Shown: positions 48,882 to 57,948, counted from the first letter of the stretch. The stretch: 64,000 nucleotides of DNA from Acidobacteriota bacterium (GCA_029263315.1 JAJCXR010000049.1:101524-165523); one strand, 5' to 3'. Program-made: numbers and translations. Notes: generated by a model not told the origin, from the letters alone.

Positions 48882-51419
48882 TCAGGGTTGGGAGGTCGAC
48901 CACGCCCCCACACCACCCGATTCAAAGCCGTCCGCAAAGAGTACAGGGGGTGAAACCCGCGCCTCCCCAAAAACGCTTCGGCCTTGCACATCTCCGAATG
49001 ACACCGCTGGCTGAGAGCTGAAAACCACCGCCCCGTAGAGCTCAGTTGCGGCGCCCAGGCTGTGAAAACGGATCTCGAACAACGCTCCATCGGTCAATAC
49101 CTGCGGCATGGCGCCGGCATCGGTGAAGAAGATGTCCAGCTCACCGTCGGTATCACCGGCGTCGAATCCGACATCCACCACACCCGCCGCCGTGCCGACG
49201 ACGCTGATGGCGTCGGGTAAGCCATCCATATCCGCGTCCGTGGGATCGAAGCTCAGGCGGCCGGCATCGTAGTCGAGGGACAAGGCAAGACTATTGATCA
49301 GCGCCCCGTTGCCCCGGTAGAAGACCGTCGCCACGACGCTGTCGTCCACCTCCACCGGCAGAAGGATCGGCAACCTCACTTCGGGACGCTCGAGCACCAC
49401 CTCGTCGCCACAGGCGGCGTCGAAGATCCGTCGCCCGATGCAGGAGACATCGCCGGCGTCGACGATCCGGTCGAGGTTGGCGTCGCATCCCACCGGGCTA
49501 CCGGCAAAACTGCCGGCGACGACATCGAGCCAGAAGCTCCCGTCGCCGTCGAAGAGCTCCAGGCCCACGGCCCCGAGGTCAGCGGCGTCCACCGCCCGAT
49601 CGCCGTTGCAATCACCCCGCGGCCCCGGCAACACTCGGACCACGGCGTCGATACCCTGGGCCGGTAGGGATTGTCCGCCGGTGTCGCCGGCGCTGATCGG
49701 GGGCTGGCGGGAGAAGCGCACCGGCGCCTCGACGACGGACCCCGCGGCGGCGGTGCACAAGACATTCATCTGCACCGTGCCCAGTGGGCCATCGGGCAAG
49801 GTCACCTCCGGTGGCACATCGGCGATCAGCACGTCGATCTCGCCGTCGCCGTCGCCGGCATCAAAGCTCACCGAGAGGTCGAAAGCCGCCGGCAGGTTGA
49901 AGTCGGTGGCTTCGGGCACCCCGTCCATATCGGCGTCGGTGGCGTCAAATCCCAAGCAAGCTTCGTCGTAGTCGATGGAAAAGGCCAGGCTGGCGACGCT
50001 CTGCACGCCGCTATCTAGACGCAGCTCCAAATCCACCGTTTCTCCCTGGCTGCTGCCCACCAGGGGTGGCAAGGCCAGCTCGATGGCTTGTAGCTGGAGA
50101 CGCTGTGCCCGCACCCCACGATCATCCACCGGCGGCCCCCCCGCCAGAGCCAGTGGCGGATCTTGCTGACGCCCAATATTCGAGAAACTCGACCAAGCGA
50201 CGACAAACCGCCCCTCGACATCGACGCCCAGCCGCGGCGCCGTCTGGTAGCTGGTGGTGTAGGTATTGACCTGGAACGCTTCGCCCAACAGGGCACCGCT
50301 GGGGGACAACAGGCGCCCTTGCACGCTGTAGCCGTCGGTATCCGTACCCGGCGACCCATTGCTGCCCCAAGCGATGACAAAGTTGCCGCTGAGGTGACGC
50401 TGCACATCGCTACCCCGTTGACTGCCGGTGGTATAGGTATTGACTTGAAATTCCGTGCCCTGGGGCACAGCGGGGCCGCTGAAACGGCGGGCGAAGATCT
50501 CCGAAGTCAGCCCTCCGTCGGAGAAGCGATGCCAACTGACCACGAAGTCCCCATCGGGACCGCCGCTCACCGCCGGCGCCAGCTGGTCGCCCGTCGCCGC
50601 GGCGTTGATCTGAAGCTCGGCCGCCAAGGGGACCCCCGACGACGAAATTCGGCGACCCCGCAAACCGTAGCCATCGCCATCCTGCGGTGAGGCGGCCCCT
50701 TGCCACACCACCACAAACGCATCCCCCACCGCGGCCACCGCGGCGCTGTTCTGGTTGTCTGTGGTGTACGTATTGACGGCAATCTCACCGCCGGACGGAG
50801 AACCGTCGGAGGCGAAGAGCTGGCCGCGGATTCCGTCGCCGTCGCCGTCGCGCCCCTCCCACACCACCAGGAAGGCCCCGTCGGCTCCCATGGCGATGGC
50901 GGGCCCTTGCTGCACACCGGTGGTTTCGCTGTTGACCTGCACGCCGCCGTCGAGGGGCGCACCGGCGGAGGAGAAACGGCGGGCTTGCACGCTGCGGTTG
51001 TCGCTGTCGTCGCCGTCCGACTGACTGCTGCTCCACACCACCACGAAACCGCCGTCAGGGTCCACCGCCAGGTCCGCCCCGAGCTGATCTCCGGCGGCCA
51101 GGCCGTTGACCTGCAGCTCTCCACCAACGGCCACTCCACTGCTGTCGAATCGCCGGCCGAAAACACCGTAGCCGGCATAGTCCTGATCGCGGCTCTCCCA
51201 AACCACCACGAAGCCGCCTTCCGGCGTCACCGCCAGGCGCGGCGAGCGCTGGAAATTGGTGGTGTAGGTATTGACTTGCAACTCGCCGCCCAAGGGCACG
51301 ATGGGCTGGGCCGACACCGTCGCCGTAAGTGCCAGGCACCCCGAGCACAGAATCGTTGCCGACAACAGAGACCAGCGGAGGCAGCGCACCACTGAGCGAT
51401 CCGACGAATATCTACGCAT
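48882..51419 (-). CDS. Secreted multi-domain protein with beta repeats, two cohesin-like domains and a dockerin-like segment
   Basis: An 845-residue exported protein (signal LLSATILCSGCLALTATVSA). Residues 35-450 hold about nine repeats of the type GELQVNTYTTNFQRSPRLAV / GGFVVVWESRDQD, likely a beta-propeller. Residues 460-610 resemble a cohesin domain (SFDAGDGDGEIDVLIADVPP). Residues 615-690 carry dockerin-like calcium loops (DCNGDRAVDAADLGAVGLEL, DANLDRIVDAGDVSCIG). A second cohesin-like domain follows, and the end is FADGFESGGVGAW. ATG 51419 starts the signal peptide; the longer frame is unsupported. The partner surface molecule is unknown. Confidence 0.85.
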   Translation of the reverse strand: MRRYSSDRSVVRCLRWSLLSATILCSGCLALTATVSAQPIVPLGGELQVNTYTTNFQRSPRLAVTPEGGFVVVWESRDQDYAGYGVFGRRFDSSGVAVGGELQVNGLAAGDQLGADLAVDPDGGFVVVWSSSQSDGDDSDNRSVQARRFSSAGAPLDGGVQVNSETTGVQQGPAIAMGADGAFLVVWEGRDGDGDGIRGQLFASDGSPSGGEIAVNTYTTDNQNSAAVAAVGDAFVVVWQGAASPQDGDGYGLRGRRISSSGVPLAAELQINAAATGDQLAPAVSGGPDGDFVVSWHRFSDGGLTSEIFARRFSGPAVPQGTEFQVNTYTTGSQRGSDVQRHLSGNFVIAWGSNGSPGTDTDGYSVQGRLLSPSGALLGEAFQVNTYTTSYQTAPRLGVDVEGRFVVAWSSFSNIGRQQDPPLALAGGPPVDDRGVRAQRLQLQAIELALPPLVGSSQGETVDLELRLDSGVQSVASLAFSIDYDEACLGFDATDADMDGVPEATDFNLPAAFDLSVSFDAGDGDGEIDVLIADVPPEVTLPDGPLGTVQMNVLCTAAAGSVVEAPVRFSRQPPISAGDTGGQSLPAQGIDAVVRVLPGPRGDCNGDRAVDAADLGAVGLELFDGDGSFWLDVVAGSFAGSPVGCDANLDRIVDAGDVSCIGRRIFDAACGDEVVLERPEVRLPILLPVEVDDSVVATVFYRGNGALINSLALSLDYDAGRLSFDPTDADMDGLPDAISVVGTAAGVVDVGFDAGDTDGELDIFFTDAGAMPQVLTDGALFEIRFHSLGAATELYGAVVFSSQPAVSFGDVQGRSVFGEARVSPPVLFADGFESGGVGAWSTSQP

Positions 51420-51556
51420 CGACCTGGGCTCCCGAGTTGACGTCGAAGGTTGGAGGCGAATCTTTTTTGGCCTCTGGAGTCTAACAGCAGGCGGTAGCGT
51501 CCCCAGCAAGGGCGACATCGGACCCGGCGACGACCGGGGAGGCCTAGAGGGGCCCG

Positions 51557-52924
51557 CTAGAATAACGCCTGACCATAACGCCACAGGGCGGTGATCAAGC
51601 GCAGGAAGGCACGCACCATGTCATCGTCGAAATGTCCCCGGTTGTCATGCTGCGTCGGATCGTGCAACAGGCGCCGATTGCCGAGCACGGCACCGGGCAG
51701 GCGGACACCGTCATGCGCTTCCGACGGCGGTAGGCGCTTGAAGTCGGCCCGCACGGCCCACAGCACCCGCCGGTGCCGATCGGTGGGCAGGAAGAGGACC
51801 CAGCGCTCTCGCTTCGCCTTGCGGCCAATGCGCAGGGCGAGGGTCCGCCGCTGCTCAGCGACCCCCAGGGCCCGGCGCAGGAGATCGACATCGAGATCGT
51901 CGCGCCACTGGCCGAGATCGTCGCGCAGGGCCGCCAAGAGGCTTCGCAGCACCTCACCGGAGGCCAAGAATTCCGGGGCCTGCAGCTGCAGGCGGGCGAC
52001 AGGCTGCGCCGTCGGGGGCGACGACGGCGCCTCTTCGAAGAACAGCCGCAACCCCAGGACCACCGCGCTATCGTTCTCTTCGTCGGTCAAATCCCCCGCC
52101 GTATCCAAACGCAGGGCCAAATCCGCCCGCATGTCCTGGATCACGTACTCGGCTTGCAGCGCCCCCAGGGGCGAAGGGAGGCGCTCATCGGCCGTGCGCC
52201 GGCCTAGCGCCGCCTCGACCAGCTTCTCCTGCAACACCCGACGGGCCTGCACGATCTCAGCCACCACTTGCCTTAGGACGTCATCGGGCTCCCCTGCCAA
52301 CGGCACCATGGTGACGACTTCGTCGCCCGCCAGCCAGGCACTGACCCGGCGGATCAGCTCGAGGAACGGCGTCGCCGGCCAACGCCCCGAAGTCGGCTCC
52401 AGCTGTTCACCTGCGAGCCACAGCTTGGCCCGGGGAAAGAAACCCAGTAAAAAATCAGGACGGCGCACCGCCAGAATTCCGAGATCGCCCAAGTCGAGGA
52501 GCACCGTGTTGTGGGCGTTGATGCGCTTATTTGGCGGCAGCCGAGCCAGCTCGGCGACGCTCACCGGCCGCAGCAGGGACGGGCGCTCCAGCCCGACAGT
52601 GGCCGCCGCGGGTGGCACCGTCGGCCCGCTGCCGAGGGGCGTTGGCGCCAAGGTGGCGTCGAGGTGCAGACGCAGCACCGAGCGATGATCGGTGGACCTC
52701 CACACCAGAAAACGTTGTTTCGTCGTCGAATTGACGGCCAGCCGCCACCTGCAGTGGACCTTGCCGAGCAAATTCAAGTCCGGCAAGACATCTTGCCCCT
52801 GCACACCATCCGCCAGACCGCTGACGGCCATTTGACGCAGCTGCCGCTCGGCGTCCAGGATCATGCCGGTCAAGACCCTCGCCGACCTCGACAAATCCTC
52901 CAACTGAGCTATCTCGAAGCCCAT
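51557..52924 (-). CDS. Unknown protein, last gene of a four-gene operon with a shared module
   Basis: A 455-residue soluble protein beginning MGFEIAQLEDLSRSARVLTG at ATG 52924; the frame to 52990 would overlap the upstream gene. A helix is followed by a beta-rich stretch (LNLLGKVHCRWRLAVNST, FLVWRSTDHRSVLRLHLD). Similar strand patterns recur at about 260-330 (QAEYVIQDMRADLALRLD, ARLQLQAPEF) and near 390-420 (RTLALRIGRKAKRERWVLFL). These resemble the module of the three other operon proteins. No enzyme motif, signal peptide or membrane helix is visible. Function unknown. Confidence 0.8.
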   Translation of the reverse strand: MGFEIAQLEDLSRSARVLTGMILDAERQLRQMAVSGLADGVQGQDVLPDLNLLGKVHCRWRLAVNSTTKQRFLVWRSTDHRSVLRLHLDATLAPTPLGSGPTVPPAAATVGLERPSLLRPVSVAELARLPPNKRINAHNTVLLDLGDLGILAVRRPDFLLGFFPRAKLWLAGEQLEPTSGRWPATPFLELIRRVSAWLAGDEVVTMVPLAGEPDDVLRQVVAEIVQARRVLQEKLVEAALGRRTADERLPSPLGALQAEYVIQDMRADLALRLDTAGDLTDEENDSAVVLGLRLFFEEAPSSPPTAQPVARLQLQAPEFLASGEVLRSLLAALRDDLGQWRDDLDVDLLRRALGVAEQRRTLALRIGRKAKRERWVLFLPTDRHRRVLWAVRADFKRLPPSEAHDGVRLPGAVLGNRRLLHDPTQHDNRGHFDDDMVRAFLRLITALWRYGQALF

Positions 52925-52938
52925 GGCGTCCCCCGTCC

Positions 52939-54492
52939 TCAGAGGCTGCCGAGGAAGGACGCTTGACGCTCGGTCAAGGCTTGGAGACACTCCACCAGGG
53001 ACTTCGGGAGCTGCTCAGAGCTCGAGTCGATGTCGAAGAGGGGTGTCAAGTGGGGCGGCTGCTCAGCCTCTGCATCTCCCAGGGTGAAATGCCAGAGCCC
53101 CAGCCGCTGATCCCCCTCGGGTAAATCGTCCCCGGGAGCTTCCTCCCCAGTCGCCACCCGAACCAGCCAATAGCCCCCCGAAGTGGGCCCTGTCTCGATC
53201 ATCAACACCTTCTCGGGGCGGCTGCTCAACCACTTCTGAGCCTTCTCCAAGGCGGTCGAGTCGCCGGCCTCGGAGTCCTTGGCAGCTGCGGTGGCCTCGA
53301 GTCCCTCCATCACCCGCTGCCGCAGGTCAGAATCGAGCACCAGCTGTAGCCGAGGCGCCTGCCGACGCACCGCCTCCAAGGTCCCCGCCGGGGCCGGGAT
53401 GGCGGCAATCTCGAAGTTGACCGACTGCTGGTTGAGCACACTGCTTTGGGAACCGGCCTTGTGGACCAGCAGGTTGATCCCTTTCTTACTGACATTCTCG
53501 ATGGCGAACTTGAGCTCGGCGCTGACCTTGGGAATGCGGTAGAGGGTGGCCATGGACGGGTCCGCCCCCTCGGCCGTCAACTGCGCCGTGTACTCCTGGG
53601 ACCGTTGATCGAGCTGCTGTTGGGCGCTGACCAAGGAACGCCCCACTTGGGTGAAAAACGCTTCGAGCTCCGTCGCTTCGGCCTGGTCGGCACCCTCCTT
53701 GGCGAGGTCACCCCCGCCACCTTCTGGGCCAGCGCCACCCGCTGAGCCAGCGCCGGATCGAGCAACCGAGAGCCCCTCTCCATAGTTGTCCGCGTAGTAA
53801 CCGGCCCCTCCACCGATGCCGCTGGCCAGCGTGCCGGGGGCCGCAAGGCTACGGGGCCGTCCGATGCCAGCGGGCGCTGCGTAGCTGCCCAAGGTCCCTT
53901 CGACCGCAGCCTTGGCCGATGCCCACCGAGGCGTCTCAGGTTGCGGGCTACGATACGTCTTGATGCCGCCCAGGAACTCCTTGAAATAATCGGCGTCCTC
54001 GGCGATTTTCTCTTGCAACTTCGAGACGTCGAAGCCCTTCAGATCCGACTCCCCCAGCTGATCCAAGACCGACATATCCAGGGGTTTCTCGGGCGCTGAG
54101 ACGGTGGCGTCCGGGGTTTCGTCGGCGACGTCGGATGGAGGCTCTTCCGGGGCAAACATGGCCGGATCCAGGGAGCGCGTCGCAATCGCTACTTTGGCCA
54201 TCTGGGAGGGCACGTTGCTGCCCTCCTCGACGGTCTCCGCAGGGTCTGGCGCTGCTGCATCTGCCGCCGACGGCCCTGTCCCGTGTCCGGTTGCGCCCTT
54301 CCGCGGCGTCTGCAACGGTAGGTCGAGGTGCTCCTCCAGATCCGCCACGGCCTGGTGTAGCCCGTGCATCATGGCCGTGATCTCACTTTCCGACCACTCC
54401 TCCTGGTCGCGTCCCCCCAAGTGCTCGGACAAACGGCGGGCCAGACCGCTCAGCTCGCGGCCCTTCTCTCGAATCGGATCGCCTATCGACAT
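52939..54492 (-). CDS. Unknown modular protein, third gene of the operon
   Basis: A 517-residue protein. Residues 1-60 are helical; 60-140 is Pro/Glu/Ala-rich and probably disordered; 200-270 is Gly/Ala/Ser-rich. A helix with FFTQVGRSLVSAQQQLDQRS (277-298) leads into a beta module (about 316-370: LYRIPKVSAELKFAIENVSK, GINLLVHKAGSQSS, QSVNFEIAAIPAP). The C-terminal domain ends at LTERQASFLGSL. The helix closely resembles FFASLAGSVVATQQRLD of the 143-residue protein in the same operon. The gene lies 14 bp upstream of the 455-residue gene. Function unknown. Confidence 0.8.
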   Translation of the reverse strand: MSIGDPIREKGRELSGLARRLSEHLGGRDQEEWSESEITAMMHGLHQAVADLEEHLDLPLQTPRKGATGHGTGPSAADAAAPDPAETVEEGSNVPSQMAKVAIATRSLDPAMFAPEEPPSDVADETPDATVSAPEKPLDMSVLDQLGESDLKGFDVSKLQEKIAEDADYFKEFLGGIKTYRSPQPETPRWASAKAAVEGTLGSYAAPAGIGRPRSLAAPGTLASGIGGGAGYYADNYGEGLSVARSGAGSAGGAGPEGGGGDLAKEGADQAEATELEAFFTQVGRSLVSAQQQLDQRSQEYTAQLTAEGADPSMATLYRIPKVSAELKFAIENVSKKGINLLVHKAGSQSSVLNQQSVNFEIAAIPAPAGTLEAVRRQAPRLQLVLDSDLRQRVMEGLEATAAAKDSEAGDSTALEKAQKWLSSRPEKVLMIETGPTSGGYWLVRVATGEEAPGDDLPEGDQRLGLWHFTLGDAEAEQPPHLTPLFDIDSSSEQLPKSLVECLQALTERQASFLGSL

Positions 54493-54509
54493 ATCATCGT
54501 TCCCGCCGC

Positions 54510-55238
54510 TCAGCCTTGGCCGTCAGGGTCTGGGGTCGCGTCGGGGTCCGCAGGATCGGCTGGGGGATCGACCGGTCCGGCGTCGGGGTCCGCAGCATCG
54601 GCTGGGGGATCGACGGGTCCGGCGTCGGGGTCCGTCCCATCGCCCACGGCGGGGGGTGTCGGCGTCTCTTCCGACTCCGGTACCTCCACCGCCCCCACCT
54701 TGTCGGCCAGGCTCTTGGCGCTGTTGACGATCTCCTGATCGATCCGTGGCGTCCCTTCGGGCAACTCGAGGGGGCTATCGGCCAGGGCCTTGGCGCGCTT
54801 GAGCAGGGCCTCCATCGCCCCCTCTTCGAGACTGCGGGCGTGGATGACGGTGCGCACTTCGGCGGCGGCGCGGTAGTCGAGCCCATAGGCGGCCGTCATG
54901 CCGGCGCTGAGGGTCACGGCGCCGGTTCCAACCCCCAGCTTGGCCGCCACCGAGCTTCGCTCACTGCGGGCCAGATCGAGACGCACCACCAAGCTGGTCT
55001 CCGTGTATTGATAGGAGGCCGGGGCCAGCTGCATCAGTAGGGCCTTGAGGAAGGTGCGGTCGTCGTCATTCAATTTCTTGCTGCCCAACAACGACTTGAT
55101 CAACGGCAGCAGCCGTTCGAGGGATTCCAAGTACTCGAGATTGAACGCCTTCTGCGCCCCGGCGATACTGAGACCCAGATTGCCGACGATGGCAGGCACC
55201 GAATCGAGATCACGGATCAACTGGCTGGTCTTGCTCAC
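54510..55238 (-). CDS. Unknown protein with beta module and Pro/Asp-repeat tail, second gene of the operon
   Basis: A 242-residue protein starting at GTG 55238, five bases after AGGAGG and overlapping the upstream stop (GTGA); the longer frame to 55589 is shadow. Residues 1-65 are helical. A beta module spans about 71-134 (YQYTETSLVVRLDLARSE, GVGTGAVTLSAGMTAAYGLD, AAEVRTVIHARS). The C-terminal 45 residues repeat DPDAGPVDPPAD units and must be extended and acidic. The gene ends 17 bp before the 517-residue gene. I do not recognise a characterised family; the module resembles DUF2589/Trypco-type domains as I remember them. Confidence 0.8.
   Translation of the reverse strand: MSKTSQLIRDLDSVPAIVGNLGLSIAGAQKAFNLEYLESLERLLPLIKSLLGSKKLNDDDRTFLKALLMQLAPASYQYTETSLVVRLDLARSERSSVAAKLGVGTGAVTLSAGMTAAYGLDYRAAAEVRTVIHARSLEEGAMEALLKRAKALADSPLELPEGTPRIDQEIVNSAKSLADKVGAVEVPESEETPTPPAVGDGTDPDAGPVDPPADAADPDAGPVDPPADPADPDATPDPDGQG
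54541..54642. repeat. 42-bp coding tandem repeat (Pro/Asp tail)
   Basis: Two near-identical 42-bp units (54541-54582 and 54583-54624) plus a partial third (54625-54642) encode 14-residue units of the form DPDAGPVDPPADxA. The near identity at the DNA level implies recent expansion or ongoing slippage, so the tail length may vary between strains. Confidence 0.85.
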
Positions 55239-55666
55239 GGAGTCCTCCTGGATGGATTGGGGGGAAAGGGAACGGCCTGTACCGACACCGTCAAGCTCGA
55301 CGTGGTGGCGGTCGAAGCGTCGAAGCGCCGGGCAACACCAACACCCAGGGGCTCGACCTTCAGGGCGATGCCGGTACTGCGATCGACGGTGAGGTCGATT
55401 TCCGTGCTGAACGACATCTCGGTGACCACTTGACGCGGCGGCGCCAACGGCGCCACCAACGCGGGGTCGAGATGCACCAAGAGAGGCGCGATGGAGCCCT
55501 CGAAAGCCTTCAGCTGCGGTCCGTGGACTGCGTCCAAGCGTTGCTGCGTCGCCACCACCGACCCTGCGAGGGAGGCGAAGAAACGCCACAGCTGCCTTCT
55601 GGGTTCAGTGACCACCGCAGATCCGTTGGCCTCGGTGAGGTGGGTCGACTCGGAATCAATGGGCAT
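55235..55666 (-). CDS. Unknown small protein made of one helix and one beta module, first gene of the operon
   Basis: A 143-residue protein. A helix (about 24-50, LWRFFASLAGSVVATQQRLD) is followed by a beta module (about 76-134: APPRQVVTEMSFSTEIDLTV, GIALKVEPLGVGVARR, TSSLTVSVQAVPFP). It is the minimal form of the module shared by all four operon products and ends in a GTGA overlap with the next gene. No signal peptide or membrane helix. The pattern (Leu-Ala-Pro-Pro, then long alternating strands) recalls DUF2589, but I cannot confirm this without a profile search. Confidence 0.8.
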   Translation of the reverse strand: MPIDSESTHLTEANGSAVVTEPRRQLWRFFASLAGSVVATQQRLDAVHGPQLKAFEGSIAPLLVHLDPALVAPLAPPRQVVTEMSFSTEIDLTVDRSTGIALKVEPLGVGVARRFDASTATTSSLTVSVQAVPFPPNPSRRTP

Positions 55667-55796
55667 CGAAGGTTGGCCCCAAAGTCAGATATTTTGCTCG
55701 CTCGAGATGCTGTCATCTACCCTACCGTCCCCGACCGGGGGTGTCAAAAGACTCCGGGTATCAAAGGACTCTGGGCGTCACTGGCCAAGGCCCGGA

Positions 55797-57620
55797 TCAA
55801 TAACCCAGGACGAGGAACATCAGGGCGTAGAGTCCCAGCATCAAGACGGCACAGATGGCGATGGCACCGCTGGGCCAAGTGTGGGCAAAAATACCCTGTC
55901 GGCCGCACAAACGCTTCACCCGCACCACCGTCGCCTCCCACAGCCCCTTGCCCGAGCTGACCATACCTTGCCAGATCCCTTCCCCCACCCCAACTCCGGC
56001 GACGACACAGCGGGCCAGGGGTCGGCGGTACAGCCAATCGAAGTCGAGCACCGTCGAGCGCAGCTCCGGCGGGTAGATACCCCAGCGGTTGAGCACCGTG
56101 AAGGCCAAAGCCGAGAAGAACAGCAGCTGCAGCTGACTGATCACATGGAACGGGGTGTAGGGCTCGTAGGTTTCCATCGGGTACGGCAAAATGCCGTAGA
56201 GGACTTGCGGCGCCATGCCCACCGCCAGGCAGAGGAAGGCGGTCAGCCCCATGGCCCAGAGCATGTGCCGCGGCGCCTCGTCGTACCGTTTGCCGCTGTC
56301 GTGGGCAAAAAAGGCAAAGAAAGGAATCTTGATGCCCGAATGGTGGAAGACACCGGCGGAGGCGAAGAGTAGGACCATCCACACCAAGGTCATGTGTTGC
56401 TCGGCGGCGGCGGAGAGGATCAACGATTTGGAAACGAAGCCACTGGTCAAGGGGAAGGCGGAGATCGACGCCGCCCCGACGATGCAAAAGCCGGCGGTCC
56501 AGGGCATCGACTTGTAGAGCCCACCTAGCTCACTGCCCTTGGCGGTGCCGGTGCGCATCAACACCGCCCCCATGGCCATGAAGAGCAGGGCCTTGTAGAG
56601 AATGTGGGCGAAGGCATGGGCGGCGGTACCGTTGAGGGACATGGGCGTGCCGAGGCCAACGCCGACCACCATGAATCCCAGTTGGTTGTTGAGGCTGTAG
56701 GCCAAAACGCGGCGCAGATCGTTCTCGATGACGGCAAAGAAAATGGGAAAGGCGGTCATCACGACACCGATCCAGATCAGGATCTCAGTCCCTGGAAAAC
56801 CCCGGGCCAGGGTGTAGATGGCCATCTTGGTGGTGAAGGCGCTGAGGAACACCGTGCCGCTGGGGGTGGCCTCCGGATAGCTGTCCTGCAACCAGTTGTG
56901 CAGCAAGGGGAAGGCCGCCTTGATGGCGAAGGCGAAGAAAATCAGCCCCGTCGGCCAGTCCACCAACCCCAGAGCATCAAATACCAGGCTGCCGCCGTCG
57001 GCCCAACGCAGGACGATGCCGGCCAGCAGAATGACCCCCGAAGCCACTTGAATGATCAAGTAACGCATGGCGGCGGCTCGGCTGCGTCGTCCTTGGGCCC
57101 GCTGGGCTTTCTTGCCCAGGTAGGTGTGGGGAGCCAGCACCAAGAACACCGAGGCCAGGGCGGTCACCTCCCAATAAACGAAGAGGGTCAGCAAATCCCC
57201 CGCAAAGACGGCACCGATGGCCGAGCCGGCGTAGATCAGGGCCGCCGCATGGGTGGCCAGAAGCGACCACCGTCGCTCTGGATCGCGGGCCACCTCGCCG
57301 TTGTGGGGTCGGCCGTCGCCGCGCAGAGCAAAAAGAGCCCCCAAGAAGGCGGCGATGTGGAAAATGTAACCCCACACCAGGCTCAGCCGATCGATGCGCA
57401 GCAGGATCAGCTCGAGATCCGGGCCAAAGGGGATCGTTACACTGGCGCCCAGGGGCATCGACAACAAATGCCAGGCGCTGAGCAGCGGCAAGATGAGGAT
57501 CATCGCCTGACGCACCCGGACTTGCCGGCGCAGGAAAGGCAAGACCAAGGCACCGATCACCAACAGGCTGCCGGGGGGCAGTTGGTGGAAGAACCCGGCG
57601 AGGGGAAAACTATGGGTCAT
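55797..57620 (-). CDS. Mrp/Nuo-like proton antiporter large subunit (third copy)
   Basis: A 607-residue membrane protein of the NuoL/M/N-MrpA/D superfamily. The core has GDLLTLFVYWEVTALASVFL (conserved Glu in helix 5), IKAAFPLLHNWLQDSYPEAT (Lys in helix 7), IENDLRRVLAYSLNNQLGFM and AHAFAHILYKALLFMAMGA (His/Lys of helices 8-10). It is longer than the other two, with a cytoplasmic segment and an extra C-terminal helix. Its gene overlaps the small membrane protein gene by 11 bases and is the last of the operon. Confidence 0.9.
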   Translation of the reverse strand: MTHSFPLAGFFHQLPPGSLLVIGALVLPFLRRQVRVRQAMILILPLLSAWHLLSMPLGASVTIPFGPDLELILLRIDRLSLVWGYIFHIAAFLGALFALRGDGRPHNGEVARDPERRWSLLATHAAALIYAGSAIGAVFAGDLLTLFVYWEVTALASVFLVLAPHTYLGKKAQRAQGRRSRAAAMRYLIIQVASGVILLAGIVLRWADGGSLVFDALGLVDWPTGLIFFAFAIKAAFPLLHNWLQDSYPEATPSGTVFLSAFTTKMAIYTLARGFPGTEILIWIGVVMTAFPIFFAVIENDLRRVLAYSLNNQLGFMVVGVGLGTPMSLNGTAAHAFAHILYKALLFMAMGAVLMRTGTAKGSELGGLYKSMPWTAGFCIVGAASISAFPLTSGFVSKSLILSAAAEQHMTLVWMVLLFASAGVFHHSGIKIPFFAFFAHDSGKRYDEAPRHMLWAMGLTAFLCLAVGMAPQVLYGILPYPMETYEPYTPFHVISQLQLLFFSALAFTVLNRWGIYPPELRSTVLDFDWLYRRPLARCVVAGVGVGEGIWQGMVSSGKGLWEATVVRVKRLCGRQGIFAHTWPSGAIAICAVLMLGLYALMFLVLGY

Positions 57621-57891
57621 AGTAGTCCTCGTCTTTGCTCAGGACGCGGCGCAGCTGCTTGGCCACCAGGACCAACCCGACGCTGCCGAAAAAACCGTAG
57701 AAGCCGTAGAAACCCAGCCAGCCCTCCATGTCGAAATGGGGATGCTTGTGGTAGCCCAGATGGAAGAAATCCAACAGATCCACCGCCAGCAACAGGCCAC
57801 AGAGGATGTAGACGCCGTAGACGACCTTGTCCACGTTGGCCGGCTCGTCGAGCCAGCGGCGGGGTTCGTTGTGCGGTGTCGGATCAGCCAT
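57610..57891 (-). CDS. Small two-helix membrane protein of the Mrp-like operon
   Basis: A 93-residue protein with two membrane helices (VVYGVYILCGLLLAVDLLDF and FYGFYGFFGSVGLVLVAKQL) linked by a His-rich loop (FFHLGYHKHPHFDMEGW). It lies between two large antiporter genes and overlaps the downstream one, so it is likely an accessory subunit. It is not one of the seven classical Mrp subunits; I do not recognise a named family. Confidence 0.8.
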   Translation of the reverse strand: MADPTPHNEPRRWLDEPANVDKVVYGVYILCGLLLAVDLLDFFHLGYHKHPHFDMEGWLGFYGFYGFFGSVGLVLVAKQLRRVLSKDEDYYDP

Positions 57892-57948
57892 GGTCTGCCC
57901 CGTCGTTGAGGTCCCGTTGCCGTCGGCCGCTCGAGTGTCGTCGCCGGC

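Noticed and set aside
48882..51419. Cellulosome scaffold
   Set aside because: No carbohydrate-binding module, glycoside hydrolase or dockerin enzyme is present in the window.
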